From CAZDCD01 sp964503885 (lineage in GTDB: Bacteria; Bacteroidota; Bacteroidia; Bacteroidales; UBA10428), in assembly GCA_964503885.1 (NCBI GenBank), contig CAZDCD010000038.1:1-30867 (forward strand): 30,867 bases of DNA, in the 5' to 3' direction. Positions 15,569 to 24,163 of the stretch are shown here, piece after piece; position 1 is the first letter of the stretch; each line of letters begins with the position of its first letter. The notes below the pieces were generated by a model that saw only the letters and a program-made list of their open reading frames with translations, was not told where the DNA came from and did not search any database. Made by a program: the position numbers and the translations under genes.

Positions 15569-18037
15569 TTAAACTCCTTCACTGCTTCTTCTCATCTGCT
15601 CAGCTATAGTCCAGTCTGTTTTCATCCGGTGACCTTTTAATGGAAGAATACGTTCATGAATGGCATCGAGAAGCCAGTAAGGCTGCGGAAAAAAGTACTC
15701 TTCCATTTCATAGGCAGGAGTGATCCAGTTACGCGATCCAACCACCACCGGGGGGGCGTCAAGGTCATCAAAGGCCAGCTCGGTGATCATGGAGGCCATG
15801 TCCCTCAGGTATGAACCTCGCGCGCAGGCGTCGCCTGCAAGAACGATACGACCGGTTTTCCTTACCGACTCAAGGACCAGGTCGTAATTAAAGGGAACAA
15901 GGCTTCGCGCATCGATAACTTCTGCCGAGAGACCATATACAGACTGAAGCTGATCGGCAGCTTTAATGGCTGTATAAAGTATTGATCCGATGCTCAGTAT
16001 GGTAATATCTGTCCCTTTGCGTTTAATATCCGGCTGACCCACAGGAATTTCATAATACCCTTCAGGTACACCTCCTTCATGAAATTGTTCCCCGATATCA
16101 TATATGCGCTGGCTTTCAAAGAATACCACCGGATCGGTTCCCTGCAAGGCGCTGTTCATAAGTCCTTTGGCATCAAAGGGCGTGGCAGGATATACTACTT
16201 TAATACCGGGCACGTGTGCCACGAGTGATGACCAGTCCTGTGAATGCTGTGCGCCGTATTTTGAACCCACAGAAACCCTGATCACCACAGGCATCTTAAT
16301 CAGGTTTCCACTCATCGCCTGCCATTTGGGCAACTGGTTGAATAATTCATCACCGCACCGGCCAATAAAATCGCAATACATGATTTCGGCTACTACACGA
16401 CCGCCGGACATGCCATACCCTATGGCCGTTCCGACAATGGCACCCTCGGCAATGGGAGTGTTGAACAGACGATGATAGGGCAGGGCTTCAGTAAGACCGC
16501 GATATACAGCAAACGCTCCACCCCAGTCACGGTTTTCTTCACCGTAGGCAATAAGCGTAGGGTCTTTATAAAAACGGTCAATGATGGCTTCAAAGATCCC
16601 GTCACGAAGCTGGAATTGCCTTGTTTTGGAAACGGGCCTGTTGTTTTTGTCTATATGAAACCTCTCTTTGTTTTTAAGGCTGAGCACCCTGGAATTATTT
16701 TCTATAGGCATGAGCACAACAGGTGCACGGTCATCCATTGCATCTGCCGATCCGTTTGAGAACATCATTTCACCGATCGCATTTTGATTGTCCAGAAGAT
16801 TAAGCCTGGGAGATACCCTATCATCAATAGATAATTTAAGAACAGCAGCAATATCTTCAACGATAGCTGTTTTCATTCCTTCAAGTGTGGGCCTGTCAGT
16901 AATGCCTGCCTGTACAAGGTCATTTCCATAATGAATAATGGAATCAGCCTGCCGCCAGTTTTCGATTTCTTCCCTGCTTCGGTATGAAGATGCGTCTGAA
17001 GGGGAGTGTCCGCTGAACCTGTATGTCAATGTATCCAGCAAGACAGGACCGTGTTTGTCAAGAAGGATTTTCTTTTTTCTTCTGAATGCATCAATAACCG
17101 CAAGAGGATTGTAACCGTCAACACGTTCGGCATGCATCATTTCGGTGTTAACACCTGCTCCTATCCTCGCAAGGATTCCATAACCCATTGTCTCACCGGA
17201 AGTCTGGCCGCCCATTCCATACTGATTGTTCATGCAATTGAACAGGACGGGTAGTCCGCCACGGTATGCATCTTCCCACAACCTGGTGTACTGGTCCATC
17301 GCGGCAAATGAGATACCTTCCCAGACAGGTCCGCAGGACATTGAGGCATCACCAATATTGCAGACTACGATACCAGGTCTGTCATTCACCTTTTTATATA
17401 AGGCAGCTCCAACGGATATGTCACCGGAACCACCTACAATGGCATTGTTTGGATACACACCGAAAGGAGTAAAGAATGCATGCATTGAACCGCCTAACCC
17501 TTTATTAAATCCGTTCTCCCGGCCAAATATCTCGGCGAGCGTACCATAAAGCATAAAACGCACGGCAAGATCCTTAATTCCTCCTTTGAAATCCTTCTCA
17601 ACAACCGATAATATCCTGCCTTTAAAATACCCTTTCATAATTTGCATCAGTGTTTCTTCGTTAAGCCGGCGTATGGCAGAGAAACCTTTGGCGAGGATCT
17701 CACCATGGCTTCTATGGGAACCAAATATCAGATCATCCACGGTAAGGGCAAAAGCCATGCCTACGGCTGAGGCTTCCTGCCCCATTGAGAGGTGAGCCGG
17801 ACCCGGATGGTTATAGGCTATACCGCGATAATCATTTTTAACCTTGATCTCATGGATCATGTTTTCAAATTCACGAATCCTGACCATATCACGGTAAATA
17901 CCTGTAAGTTCATCACTGGAAAAATTCTTCTGTTCCTCAGCCAGGTTTTTATCATACTGATTAAGCGGAATGGTGCCAAAACTTAATTTGCCTGGTTTCC
18001 GGATATCTGCCGGATCGATGAATTGATTTTTAGGCAT
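15569..18037 (-). CDS. Fused alpha-beta E1 component of a 2-oxoacid dehydrogenase
   Basis: An 822-residue thiamine-diphosphate enzyme with both E1 subunits on one chain. The alpha part (about 40-400) has RIREFENMI, the SHRSHGE segment and the ThDP/Mg motif GDASMSCGPVWEG ending with NNQYGMGG (about 229-270). A linker of about 60 residues leads to the beta part (about 470-810) with GEENRDWGG, FNTPIAEGAIVG, SKYGAQHSQDW and FESQRIYD. It decarboxylates a 2-oxoacid and passes the acyl group to lipoyl-E2, encoded immediately upstream (52-base gap). The alpha half resembles branched-chain/acetoin E1 more than the homodimeric AceE type. Substrate is not readable from sequence; pyruvate made from lactate, or a 2-oxoacid made from a rhamnose intermediate, are candidates. 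No E3 gene is in the operon. Confidence 0.9.
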   Translation of the reverse strand: MPKNQFIDPADIRKPGKLSFGTIPLNQYDKNLAEEQKNFSSDELTGIYRDMVRIREFENMIHEIKVKNDYRGIAYNHPGPAHLSMGQEASAVGMAFALTVDDLIFGSHRSHGEILAKGFSAIRRLNEETLMQIMKGYFKGRILSVVEKDFKGGIKDLAVRFMLYGTLAEIFGRENGFNKGLGGSMHAFFTPFGVYPNNAIVGGSGDISVGAALYKKVNDRPGIVVCNIGDASMSCGPVWEGISFAAMDQYTRLWEDAYRGGLPVLFNCMNNQYGMGGQTSGETMGYGILARIGAGVNTEMMHAERVDGYNPLAVIDAFRRKKKILLDKHGPVLLDTLTYRFSGHSPSDASSYRSREEIENWRQADSIIHYGNDLVQAGITDRPTLEGMKTAIVEDIAAVLKLSIDDRVSPRLNLLDNQNAIGEMMFSNGSADAMDDRAPVVLMPIENNSRVLSLKNKERFHIDKNNRPVSKTRQFQLRDGIFEAIIDRFYKDPTLIAYGEENRDWGGAFAVYRGLTEALPYHRLFNTPIAEGAIVGTAIGYGMSGGRVVAEIMYCDFIGRCGDELFNQLPKWQAMSGNLIKMPVVIRVSVGSKYGAQHSQDWSSLVAHVPGIKVVYPATPFDAKGLMNSALQGTDPVVFFESQRIYDIGEQFHEGGVPEGYYEIPVGQPDIKRKGTDITILSIGSILYTAIKAADQLQSVYGLSAEVIDARSLVPFNYDLVLESVRKTGRIVLAGDACARGSYLRDMASMITELAFDDLDAPPVVVGSRNWITPAYEMEEYFFPQPYWLLDAIHERILPLKGHRMKTDWTIAEQMRRSSEGV

Positions 18038-18088
18038 TGCTGATTTGATTAAATAGTATCTGATATTATATTGCAGAGAAATAAAATC

Positions 18089-19315
18089 TTACGTCTCTGT
18101 ACCAAAATTCTCTACCTGGTTTTTTATTTCTCCCATGAACCGCGATGCCGGTCCGCCATCCACGGCACGATGGTCATAGGTAAGCGAGAGGCCAATCATG
18201 GGAATAAAACCGAAGACCCCATTACCCAGATCAGAAGGCCGGAGGATTATCGTATTCACCCCAAGAATGGCAATCTGGGGCAGGTTAATTACAGGGGTGA
18301 AGATTTCGACACCGTAATTGCCCAGGTTTGAAACCGTAAAAGAAGCCGCAGAACTTTGCAGGAGTTCAGGATTTATGTTTCCTTTCCTGCATTGATCGGC
18401 TGTTTCCTTCAGTCTCACCGCGAGTTCATTAAGTGACAGGTCGTCGGCATTCTGCAATACCGGTACCATCAGTCCTCTCGATGTGTCGACTGCAAATCCC
18501 AGATGTACTTTTTTAAAAATTCGGATGTTTTCCCCAAGGAAATGGCCGTTCATTTCCGGAAACTTTTTCAATGCCCTTATTGCTGCATAACAGACCATAT
18601 CATTCAACGTGATATTAAGAGTGTGGCCATTCTCCATTTCAGCTTTGACCTTATTCCGCAGGGCTATTAATTTTCTGGCATCGGCTGAAAGGTGATGGGT
18701 GAGCTGCGCCGAAACGGATAGTGATTCCTGCATGGATCTTGCTATGAGCTTGCGGAGGTTAGAAAGCTTCTTTTCTTCATATTCCAGGTTCCCGGTGTTT
18801 ATAACAGTCCCGGTATCAACTGTTGTAGCATCAGGGCGATCTTTTTCATATGACTCCACATCCCGTACAATGATCCGACCGTTCGGACCGGATCCTGTTA
18901 ACTGGTTTATATTTATTCCCAGTCTGGATGCCATGGCCCTGGCACGGGGGGATATCCGAACAGGCTCTTCGGAAGGTTTCATATAAGGGGACCCGGTTGC
19001 AGAAGGCGGAGAAGAGGCAACATTACCGGACAACTTTATTGACTGTTCCGGCGGATGAACAGCTTCCGGTTCCTCTCCCATATTTCCAATGACAGCGACA
19101 TTTGCAAGCACCGGCGCTTCATCCCCGTCATTGTAATAAATGTCAAGCAGAACACCCTCGGCTTCTGCCTCTTTATCAAAGGCTGCCTTATCGGTTTCAT
19201 AGGAAAACAAAATATCTCCCAAATGAATGGTATCTCCTTTCTTTTTATACCATCGGGTGATCACGCAGGTCTCAACAGACTGCCCTTGTCGCGGCATAAT
19301 TACAGGTATAGCCAT
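18089..19315 (-). CDS. Lipoyl-dependent E2 acyltransferase
   Basis: A 408-residue dihydrolipoamide acyltransferase with the standard order: one lipoyl domain (residues 1-78, lipoyl lysine K43 in ETDKAAFD), a Pro/Ser-rich linker, a peripheral-subunit-binding domain (about 120-155, SPRARAMASRLGI...GSGPNGRIIVRDV) and the catalytic domain (about 180-408) ending with the active-site DHRAVDGG (His382, Asp386). It accepts the acyl group from the E1 encoded next to it and transfers it to CoA. It is the first gene of the five-gene operon, divergent from the GntR regulator across 201 bases that contain putative operator copies. E3 must be supplied from elsewhere in the genome. Confidence 0.92.
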   Translation of the reverse strand: MAIPVIMPRQGQSVETCVITRWYKKKGDTIHLGDILFSYETDKAAFDKEAEAEGVLLDIYYNDGDEAPVLANVAVIGNMGEEPEAVHPPEQSIKLSGNVASSPPSATGSPYMKPSEEPVRISPRARAMASRLGININQLTGSGPNGRIIVRDVESYEKDRPDATTVDTGTVINTGNLEYEEKKLSNLRKLIARSMQESLSVSAQLTHHLSADARKLIALRNKVKAEMENGHTLNITLNDMVCYAAIRALKKFPEMNGHFLGENIRIFKKVHLGFAVDTSRGLMVPVLQNADDLSLNELAVRLKETADQCRKGNINPELLQSSAASFTVSNLGNYGVEIFTPVINLPQIAILGVNTIILRPSDLGNGVFGFIPMIGLSLTYDHRAVDGGPASRFMGEIKNQVENFGTET

Positions 19316-19340
19316 AGAGTCACGATGATTCTTAAAATAT

Positions 19341-19348
19341 TTACAAGT
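19341..19348. promoter_or_regulatory. Half-site matching the GntR palindrome
   Basis: TTACAAGT, identical to one arm of the 16-bp palindrome at 19484-19499, lies 26 bases before the E2 start. It may be an extra half operator, but an 8-bp match in AT-rich DNA could be chance. Confidence 0.25.
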
Positions 19349-19398
19349 GCATCAGCCTGATCGATTTAAACTGACCGTAAAATCAATTATTTTTTCCA

Positions 19399-19414
19399 AC
19401 TTGTAAATATAAGT
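19399..19414. promoter_or_regulatory. Imperfect operator for the GntR regulator
   Basis: ACTTGTAAATATAAGT agrees with the perfect palindrome at 19484-19499 at 14 of 16 positions. It lies 84 bases before the E2 start and 85 bases (centre to centre, about eight helical turns) from the other copy, so a looped dimer-of-dimers is possible. Confidence 0.45.
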
Positions 19415-19483
19415 TTAAAAGTATTTATATCTTTACAACAAAAAGTACACTAATATACAATATTTAACAAATATAATCAGTAT

Positions 19484-19499
19484 ACTTGTAATTACAAGT
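19484..19499. promoter_or_regulatory. Perfect 16-bp palindromic operator for the GntR regulator
   Basis: ACTTGTAATTACAAGT is its own reverse complement. It lies 17 bases before the GntR-family ATG at 19517 in the divergent intergenic region, the usual place for an autoregulatory GntR operator. A near copy lies at 19399-19414. Confidence 0.6.
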
Positions 19500-19516
19500 T
19501 ATTTTATATTTTTTTT

Positions 19517-20227
19517 ATGTCCCGTTCCATTCCACACTATAAACAGTTGTATGAAGTGATCCGGAAGCAGATTACTGAAGGTACATATAAACCTGGAGAC
19601 CTGTTGCCCTCCGAAAATCAGCTTTGCATGCTTTTTGGAATTACCCGTCCCACTGTCCGTCACGCATTGGATGTCCTGAACAACGACGGCATGATTCGTA
19701 AATATCATGGGAAAGGAAGCATTGTAGCCGGTCCCCCCAACGGAATTGGCATACTTTCCATCTCGGGGACCACTTCGGCATTGGGAAAACATAACCTTCG
19801 TACGCATATGTTATCCAAACCCATTGTCATGCAGTGGCCTGATGCATTCATGTTTCCGGTCAGCGATGAATTTCGCAGGTCGGGATGCATATACCTTGAA
19901 AGGCTTAGGTTAGTGAATGATTTGCCTGTATTCTATGACCTGAATTTCCTGCCCAACATAAACCTGCCACGATTTTGCAGCAGGAAATTCGAGGACAGAT
20001 CGCTGTTTGACATCTTGCGAAAGGTTTTTCAGATTGAGGTTAAAAGCGGGGAACAACGGATACGTGCCATAAGGGCAGATGAGAAGATCAGCACATGCCT
20101 GAAAATTCCGACCGGATATCCTGTTTTGCATCTCCAGCGCAAGCTGATGACCAACCGGCCCGGATTCCACTTCTTTTCTTCCATCTATTGCAATACGGAG
20201 GATCATGCACTTTACGGTATGTTTTAA
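19517..20227 (+). CDS. GntR/HutC-family transcription regulator with UTRA domain
   Basis: A 236-residue regulator. Residues 5-72 are a GntR winged helix-turn-helix (YKQLYEVIRKQI...YKPGDLLPSENQLCMLFGITRPTVRHALDVL...RKYHGKGSIV). Residues about 85-236 are a UTRA ligand-binding domain (CIYLERLRLVNDLPVFYDLNFLP, RIRAIRADEK, GYPVLHLQRKL). UTRA domains bind small metabolites, often sugar phosphates, which release the repressor. It is divergent from the E2-E1-PHP-RhaEW-dehydrogenase operon and probably represses both that operon and itself through the palindromes between them. A rhamnose-derived phosphate as inducer would fit, but this is inference. It lies upstream of the GH43 gene on the same strand, 159 bases away, with a hairpin in between. 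Confidence 0.9.
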   Translation: MSRSIPHYKQLYEVIRKQITEGTYKPGDLLPSENQLCMLFGITRPTVRHALDVLNNDGMIRKYHGKGSIVAGPPNGIGILSISGTTSALGKHNLRTHMLSKPIVMQWPDAFMFPVSDEFRRSGCIYLERLRLVNDLPVFYDLNFLPNINLPRFCSRKFEDRSLFDILRKVFQIEVKSGEQRIRAIRADEKISTCLKIPTGYPVLHLQRKLMTNRPGFHFFSSIYCNTEDHALYGMF

Positions 20228-20260
20228 TATGATGCGGATTTATTATTAAAATAATTTATC

Positions 20261-20280
20261 CCTGCCTGATGACAGGCAGG
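20261..20280. repeat. REP-like hairpin
   Basis: CCTGCCTG and CAGGCAGG form a perfect 8-bp stem with a four-base ATGA loop, 33 bases after the regulator's stop. No T tract follows on the + strand. GC-rich stems like this in an AT-rich gap are typical of dispersed palindromic repeats or terminators in Bacteroidota. Confidence 0.5.
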
Positions 20281-20386
20281 CTTTGAGATGACGGTGGAAA
20301 CAACTATTGACAATATTACTGAAATGCGTAAATCGTTTTTTAAATTTTACAAATGATTTTTATCTTTCTTTTATAATCAATACAAC

Positions 20387-21964
20387 ATGAAAAGCAAATT
20401 ATTTTATGTATGCTTTGCAATGCAAATTATTGCTGCGGGCTACTCGTTCTCACAGGTTAATCCGGAAGCAGGAATCGGCTCGTGGGGTGATCAGGGTAAC
20501 AGTACCTATATTAATCCCGTGCTTAATGCGGATTATTCCGATCCCGATGTAATTCGTGTAAACGATGATTATTACATGGTTTGTTCGGAGTTTCATTTTA
20601 TGGGCATCCCGGTGCTGCATTCCAAAGACCTGGTAAACTGGAAAATCATTGCCCGTGTTTATAGTGCCTTCAAATTCGCACCGGAATATGACAGTAATGA
20701 TCGCTACGCCGGAGGAAGCTGGGCACCTGCATTACGTTTTCATGATAATAAATTCTGGTTGTATTTCTGTACTCCACAGGAAGGATTATTCATGACAACT
20801 GCCGAACGGCCCGAAGGTCCCTGGAATCCGGTTATACAGGTAGCTGATACCGCCGGCTGGGAAGATCCCTGTCCCTTCTGGGATGATGACGGAAAAGCCT
20901 ACCTGGGCAGAAGCAAGAAGGGGGCCGGTCCCATCATTATACACAGGCTGAGTGAAGATGGGAAAAAACTGCTCGACCCTGGGGCCACGGTATATACCGG
21001 ACCCGTGGCCGAGGGTACGAAAATATATAAATTAAACGGGTACTATTATATAAGCATTCCCGAGGGAGGAGTACCCACCGGCTGGCAGACCATTCTGCGT
21101 TCAAAGAATATATATGGGCCCTATGAAAAGAAAGTAGTGCTGGAAAAAGGCCTTACCGGCATTAACGGTCCTCACCAGGGTGCATGGATTGACCTTCCCA
21201 ACGGAGACTGGTGGTTTATGCATTTCCAAAGCCGTGAAAACATCGGACGGGTTTGCCATCTTCAACCCATGCGATGGAAAGATGACTGGCCTGTGATAGG
21301 GGTTGACATGGATATGAACGGAATTGGTGAACCGGTATATGTATGGCAAAAACCAAATGTCGGGAAAGAATTTCCAATAACAGGCCCGCAGGCATCCGAT
21401 GAATTTAATAAACCTCAGCTTGGTTTTCAGTGGGAGTGGAATCACAACCCGGTTGATGATGCCTGGTCATTGAAAATCAATCCGGGTTATCTGACCCTTA
21501 CGGCCCTTCCTGCCGCAAATTTTCTGAAAGCCAAAAATACGGTTACACAGAAGGTGATGGGAAACGAAGGAATAGCTACAACGTGTCTGAAAGGAGCGGA
21601 AATGAGGAACGGACAACGTGCAGGACTTTGCATCATGGGAAAGCAGTACAACCTCGTCGGACTCGTCATGTCTGACGGAAAAATCTCCGTTTTTACGGAC
21701 ATAAACGGGAAGGCGCTTTTCCAACCGGTAAAATCATCAAAGATATACTTACGCGTGAAGGTTACTGTTGTACAAGGTACCAATCAGTTCTATTATAGTA
21801 TAGATAATAAAATATTCTATCCCATAGGAGAACCCTTTGTTGCGAATAATGGATATTGGAAAGGTCCTAAAATTGGTCTTTTCAGTTATGCTGAGGCAAC
21901 AGGCGGCGGAAGGGCCATATTTGACTGGTTTCATTACCTTTATGACGGCCCAAAAGGTAATTAG
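20387..21964 (+). CDS. Secreted GH43 glycoside hydrolase with C-terminal beta-sandwich domain
   Basis: A 525-residue exported enzyme: signal peptide of about 22 residues (MKSKLFYVCFAMQIIAAGYS), a five-bladed propeller catalytic domain (about 38-330) and a C-terminal concanavalin-like domain (about 335-520, starting ASDEFNKPQLGFQWEW). The GH43 triad is visible: Asp52 in DYSDPDVI, Asp160 in GWEDPCPFWDDDG and the acid Glu209 in VAEGTKIYK. Such two-domain GH43 proteins, close to the beta-xylosidase/alpha-L-arabinofuranosidase subfamilies, remove arabinose or xylose side chains from plant polysaccharides. Beside rhamnose genes it may trim arabinan side chains of rhamnogalacturonan or an arabinose/xylose-decorated rhamnan. 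Its end is 16 bases from the convergent end of the AraC gene. Confidence 0.9.
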   Translation: MKSKLFYVCFAMQIIAAGYSFSQVNPEAGIGSWGDQGNSTYINPVLNADYSDPDVIRVNDDYYMVCSEFHFMGIPVLHSKDLVNWKIIARVYSAFKFAPEYDSNDRYAGGSWAPALRFHDNKFWLYFCTPQEGLFMTTAERPEGPWNPVIQVADTAGWEDPCPFWDDDGKAYLGRSKKGAGPIIIHRLSEDGKKLLDPGATVYTGPVAEGTKIYKLNGYYYISIPEGGVPTGWQTILRSKNIYGPYEKKVVLEKGLTGINGPHQGAWIDLPNGDWWFMHFQSRENIGRVCHLQPMRWKDDWPVIGVDMDMNGIGEPVYVWQKPNVGKEFPITGPQASDEFNKPQLGFQWEWNHNPVDDAWSLKINPGYLTLTALPAANFLKAKNTVTQKVMGNEGIATTCLKGAEMRNGQRAGLCIMGKQYNLVGLVMSDGKISVFTDINGKALFQPVKSSKIYLRVKVTVVQGTNQFYYSIDNKIFYPIGEPFVANNGYWKGPKIGLFSYAEATGGGRAIFDWFHYLYDGPKGN

Positions 21965-21980
21965 TCATTACCATAAACTA

Positions 21981-22871
21981 TCACCGGTACCGGTTTTTGT
22001 TTGTCAGATTTCTCATTTCTGTAGGACTCATTCCTTTTTTTTGTTTGAACAGCCGGGAAAAATAATAAAGCGATTGAAAACCAAGTTCAAAGGCTATTTC
22101 TTTTATTGATTTGTCTGTCATTGCAAGCATGTTTTCAGCTCTTTTAAGCCTTAGCTGCAGATGATACTGTAAAGGCGATATGCCGGTATATTTTTTAAAC
22201 ATCCTGCGGAAATAAGAGTATCCGGTATTAAGTTCTTCGGCAAGTTCAACAACATTGATCTCACTGTTAAACGTTTCGCGTAATAAGAAACATGCCCTTT
22301 GTATTTTTTTCTCAATATCTTTTCCTTCAAATTCCTTATTTTTTACGCTTGAAATGATCTGTCCCAAATATGCAATGCACAATCCCGTGCATATCTGCTG
22401 GTACCCGGTTTTTTCATTTAACACGATTTCCAGGATACGGTAAAAGGTATCCTGTAAATCATTTTTAAAACCAACCCTGATAAGAGGATTTTCCTTTTTG
22501 AAGAAATCGGGTTTTAGAAGCTTGGGAACGAAGTGCCCTGCAAAACCCACATAATGCTCCTTCCAGCCGGTTGTTTTTAACGGGCGGTAGCGGTGCCATT
22601 CACCCGGAAACAGGATCATGATGGTACCCGGTGTTATCCGGAATGTCCCATACGAATTCTCAAATATACCATAGCCTTCAGTGATATAATTTATCTGGTA
22701 CTCATGCAAAACACGTCCCGTTTCAAAGTTGAAATTATAACCTGAAGGATGACCTTTCGGAGGATAGTGGGTATGCTTTTCTATGGCCGCTACTCCGGCT
22801 ACATTTAAATACAGGCCCCATTCCTTATCTTCATCAGAAGCAGTTACATATTTAAAAGAATCACCTTTCAA
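21981..22871 (-). CDS. AraC-family regulator, probable rhamnose activator
   Basis: A 296-residue soluble AraC regulator. The N-terminal part (about 1-165) is a cupin-like sugar-binding domain with the histidine-rich start KHTHYPPKGHPSGYNF and TPGTIMILFPGEWHRYRP. The C-terminal AraC domain (about 190-290) carries NVVELAEELNTGYSYFRRMF and KSIKEIAFELGFQSLYYFSRLFKQ...SPTEMR. It is divergent from rhaT with overlapping putative promoters between them, so it is the likely L-rhamnose-responsive activator of rhaT-rhaA-rhaB, comparable in role to RhaR/RhaS. Sequence alone does not show orthology to the proteobacterial proteins, so no symbol is given. Confidence 0.88.
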   Translation of the reverse strand: MKGDSFKYVTASDEDKEWGLYLNVAGVAAIEKHTHYPPKGHPSGYNFNFETGRVLHEYQINYITEGYGIFENSYGTFRITPGTIMILFPGEWHRYRPLKTTGWKEHYVGFAGHFVPKLLKPDFFKKENPLIRVGFKNDLQDTFYRILEIVLNEKTGYQQICTGLCIAYLGQIISSVKNKEFEGKDIEKKIQRACFLLRETFNSEINVVELAEELNTGYSYFRRMFKKYTGISPLQYHLQLRLKRAENMLAMTDKSIKEIAFELGFQSLYYFSRLFKQKKGMSPTEMRNLTNKNRYR

Positions 22872-22888
22872 TTCTGTATCATTTTATG

Positions 22889-22918
22889 CAAAAATAAGAA
22901 CATTTATTCTATTGACAG
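22889..22918 (-). promoter_or_regulatory. Candidate promoter of the AraC gene
   Basis: On the minus strand TATTTTTG (22896-22889) matches the Bacteroidota -7 box TAnnTTTG exactly, with CTG (one mismatch to TTG) 19 bases upstream. The transcript would start about ten bases before the ATG at 22871. It overlaps the rhaT promoter. Confidence 0.35.
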
Positions 22919-22942
22919 CAGCTTTTTGATTGCCTAATTTTA
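22912..22942 (+). promoter_or_regulatory. Candidate promoter of rhaT-rhaA-rhaB
   Basis: TTG (22912-22914), a 20-base spacer and TAATTTTA (22935-22942) match the Bacteroidota TTG-N19-21-TAnnTTTG pattern with one mismatch, 40 bases before the rhaT ATG. The -33 region interleaves with that of the divergent AraC gene. Confidence 0.45.
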
Positions 22943-22981
22943 CAAAGACTATTATTCTGCTTACACCTAAAACGAATTCCA

Positions 22982-24010
22982 ATGCATTCTTTTGTCGGAA
23001 TTGGATTAATAGCCCTGGGTAGTATAGGCGCTGCCAGTTTCTATATCCCCTTTAAAAGGGTTAAAAACTGGGCCTGGGAATCATACTGGCTCACCCAGGG
23101 TGTGGCTGCCTGGTTGATTTTACCATGGATATTTGCCTGGCTGACTGTACCAAAAGGATCGTTGTTGCCGATACTTGCCGAATCGCCCTCGCAGGCCGTT
23201 TCTCTTACTATATTCTTCGGGGCATTATGGGGCATAGGAGGCCTGACATTCGGGTTAAGCATCCGTTATCTGGGTGTCGCCCTGGGGCAGAGCATTGCAC
23301 TCGGACTCTGTGCTGCCTTTGGCACATTGGTACCACCTCTGGTAGCCGGCGAGCGCCTTTTTACTTCTGCTGCAGGAATTCTTACCCTTACAGGGGTATC
23401 AGTCTGCATTTTGGGAATTGCGATAATAGGCTATGCCGGTGCCTTAAAGAACAGAAATCTTACTCCTGAAGAAAGAAAAGCTACGGTAAAGGAGTTTGCA
23501 TTGAAAAAAGGACTACTGATAGCTATCCTGGCAGGTGCTATGAGTGCTTGTTTTAATTTCGGATTCCAGGCTGCAAAACCGGTCGAGGCAATTGCATTAC
23601 ATCACGGAACAGATCTCCTGTATCTTAAGAATACATCACTCGTGCTTATTCTGCTGGGTGGCTTTGTTACCAACCTGATATATTGCGGTTACCTTAATAT
23701 AAAGAATAAAACATACAAGGACTATCTGTCGGTGTCTTCTTCTGTTTTTTTTACGAATGTTTTTTTCTGTTTCCTGGCCGGACTTCTTTGGTTTCTTCAA
23801 TTTCAGTTTTTTGGTATGGGTTCAAGTAAACTGCCGGCTGAGATGGCCATATTTGCCTGGAGTATACTTATGGCCCTCAATATTGCCATAAGCAATCTTT
23901 GGGGACTTGCCCTTCATGAATGGAGAGGAACCGGCAGGAAAACTATTGCAGCGCTTATTACGGGCATTGTCATACTGATAATATCCACCTTTGTTGTGGG
24001 ACTTAAATAA
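22982..24010 (+). CDS. rhaT: L-rhamnose-proton symporter RhaT
   Basis: A 342-residue inner-membrane protein with about ten helices, the same length as E. coli RhaT (344) and clearly alignable from memory: GAASFYIPFKRVKNWAWESYW near the start, FGALWGIGGLTFGLSIRYLG, VKEFALKKGLLIAILAGAMSA, AKPVE, LLWFLQFQFFGMGSSKLPA and LHEWRGTGRKT near the end. It imports L-rhamnose with protons. It starts the rhaT-rhaA-rhaB run and is divergent from an AraC regulator. A 153-base gap with degenerate short repeats separates it from rhaA. Confidence 0.95.
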   Translation: MHSFVGIGLIALGSIGAASFYIPFKRVKNWAWESYWLTQGVAAWLILPWIFAWLTVPKGSLLPILAESPSQAVSLTIFFGALWGIGGLTFGLSIRYLGVALGQSIALGLCAAFGTLVPPLVAGERLFTSAAGILTLTGVSVCILGIAIIGYAGALKNRNLTPEERKATVKEFALKKGLLIAILAGAMSACFNFGFQAAKPVEAIALHHGTDLLYLKNTSLVLILLGGFVTNLIYCGYLNIKNKTYKDYLSVSSSVFFTNVFFCFLAGLLWFLQFQFFGMGSSKLPAEMAIFAWSILMALNIAISNLWGLALHEWRGTGRKTIAALITGIVILIISTFVVGLK

Positions 24011-24022
24011 TTGAAAAATAGT

Positions 24023-24062
24023 GAAGTAACGAAATAACAAGGTATTGAGGTAATGAACTGAT
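24023..24062 (+). repeat. Degenerate 8-bp tandem repeat
   Basis: Five consecutive octamers, GAAGTAAC, GAAATAAC, AAGGTATT, GAGGTAAT and GAACTGAT, share a GAxxTAAy pattern in the rhaT-rhaA gap, starting 13 bases after the rhaT stop. The period is visible by eye but the copies are diverged; function unknown. Confidence 0.4.
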
Positions 24063-24163
24063 GGTCTGCTTTCATCCCTGACACACAAGAAAATCGCGGG
24101 TAAGTAGTGATGAAAAGTACCCTTCCGGTAGTTAAAAACTGAGAAACCGAAAAAAAGAAGGAT

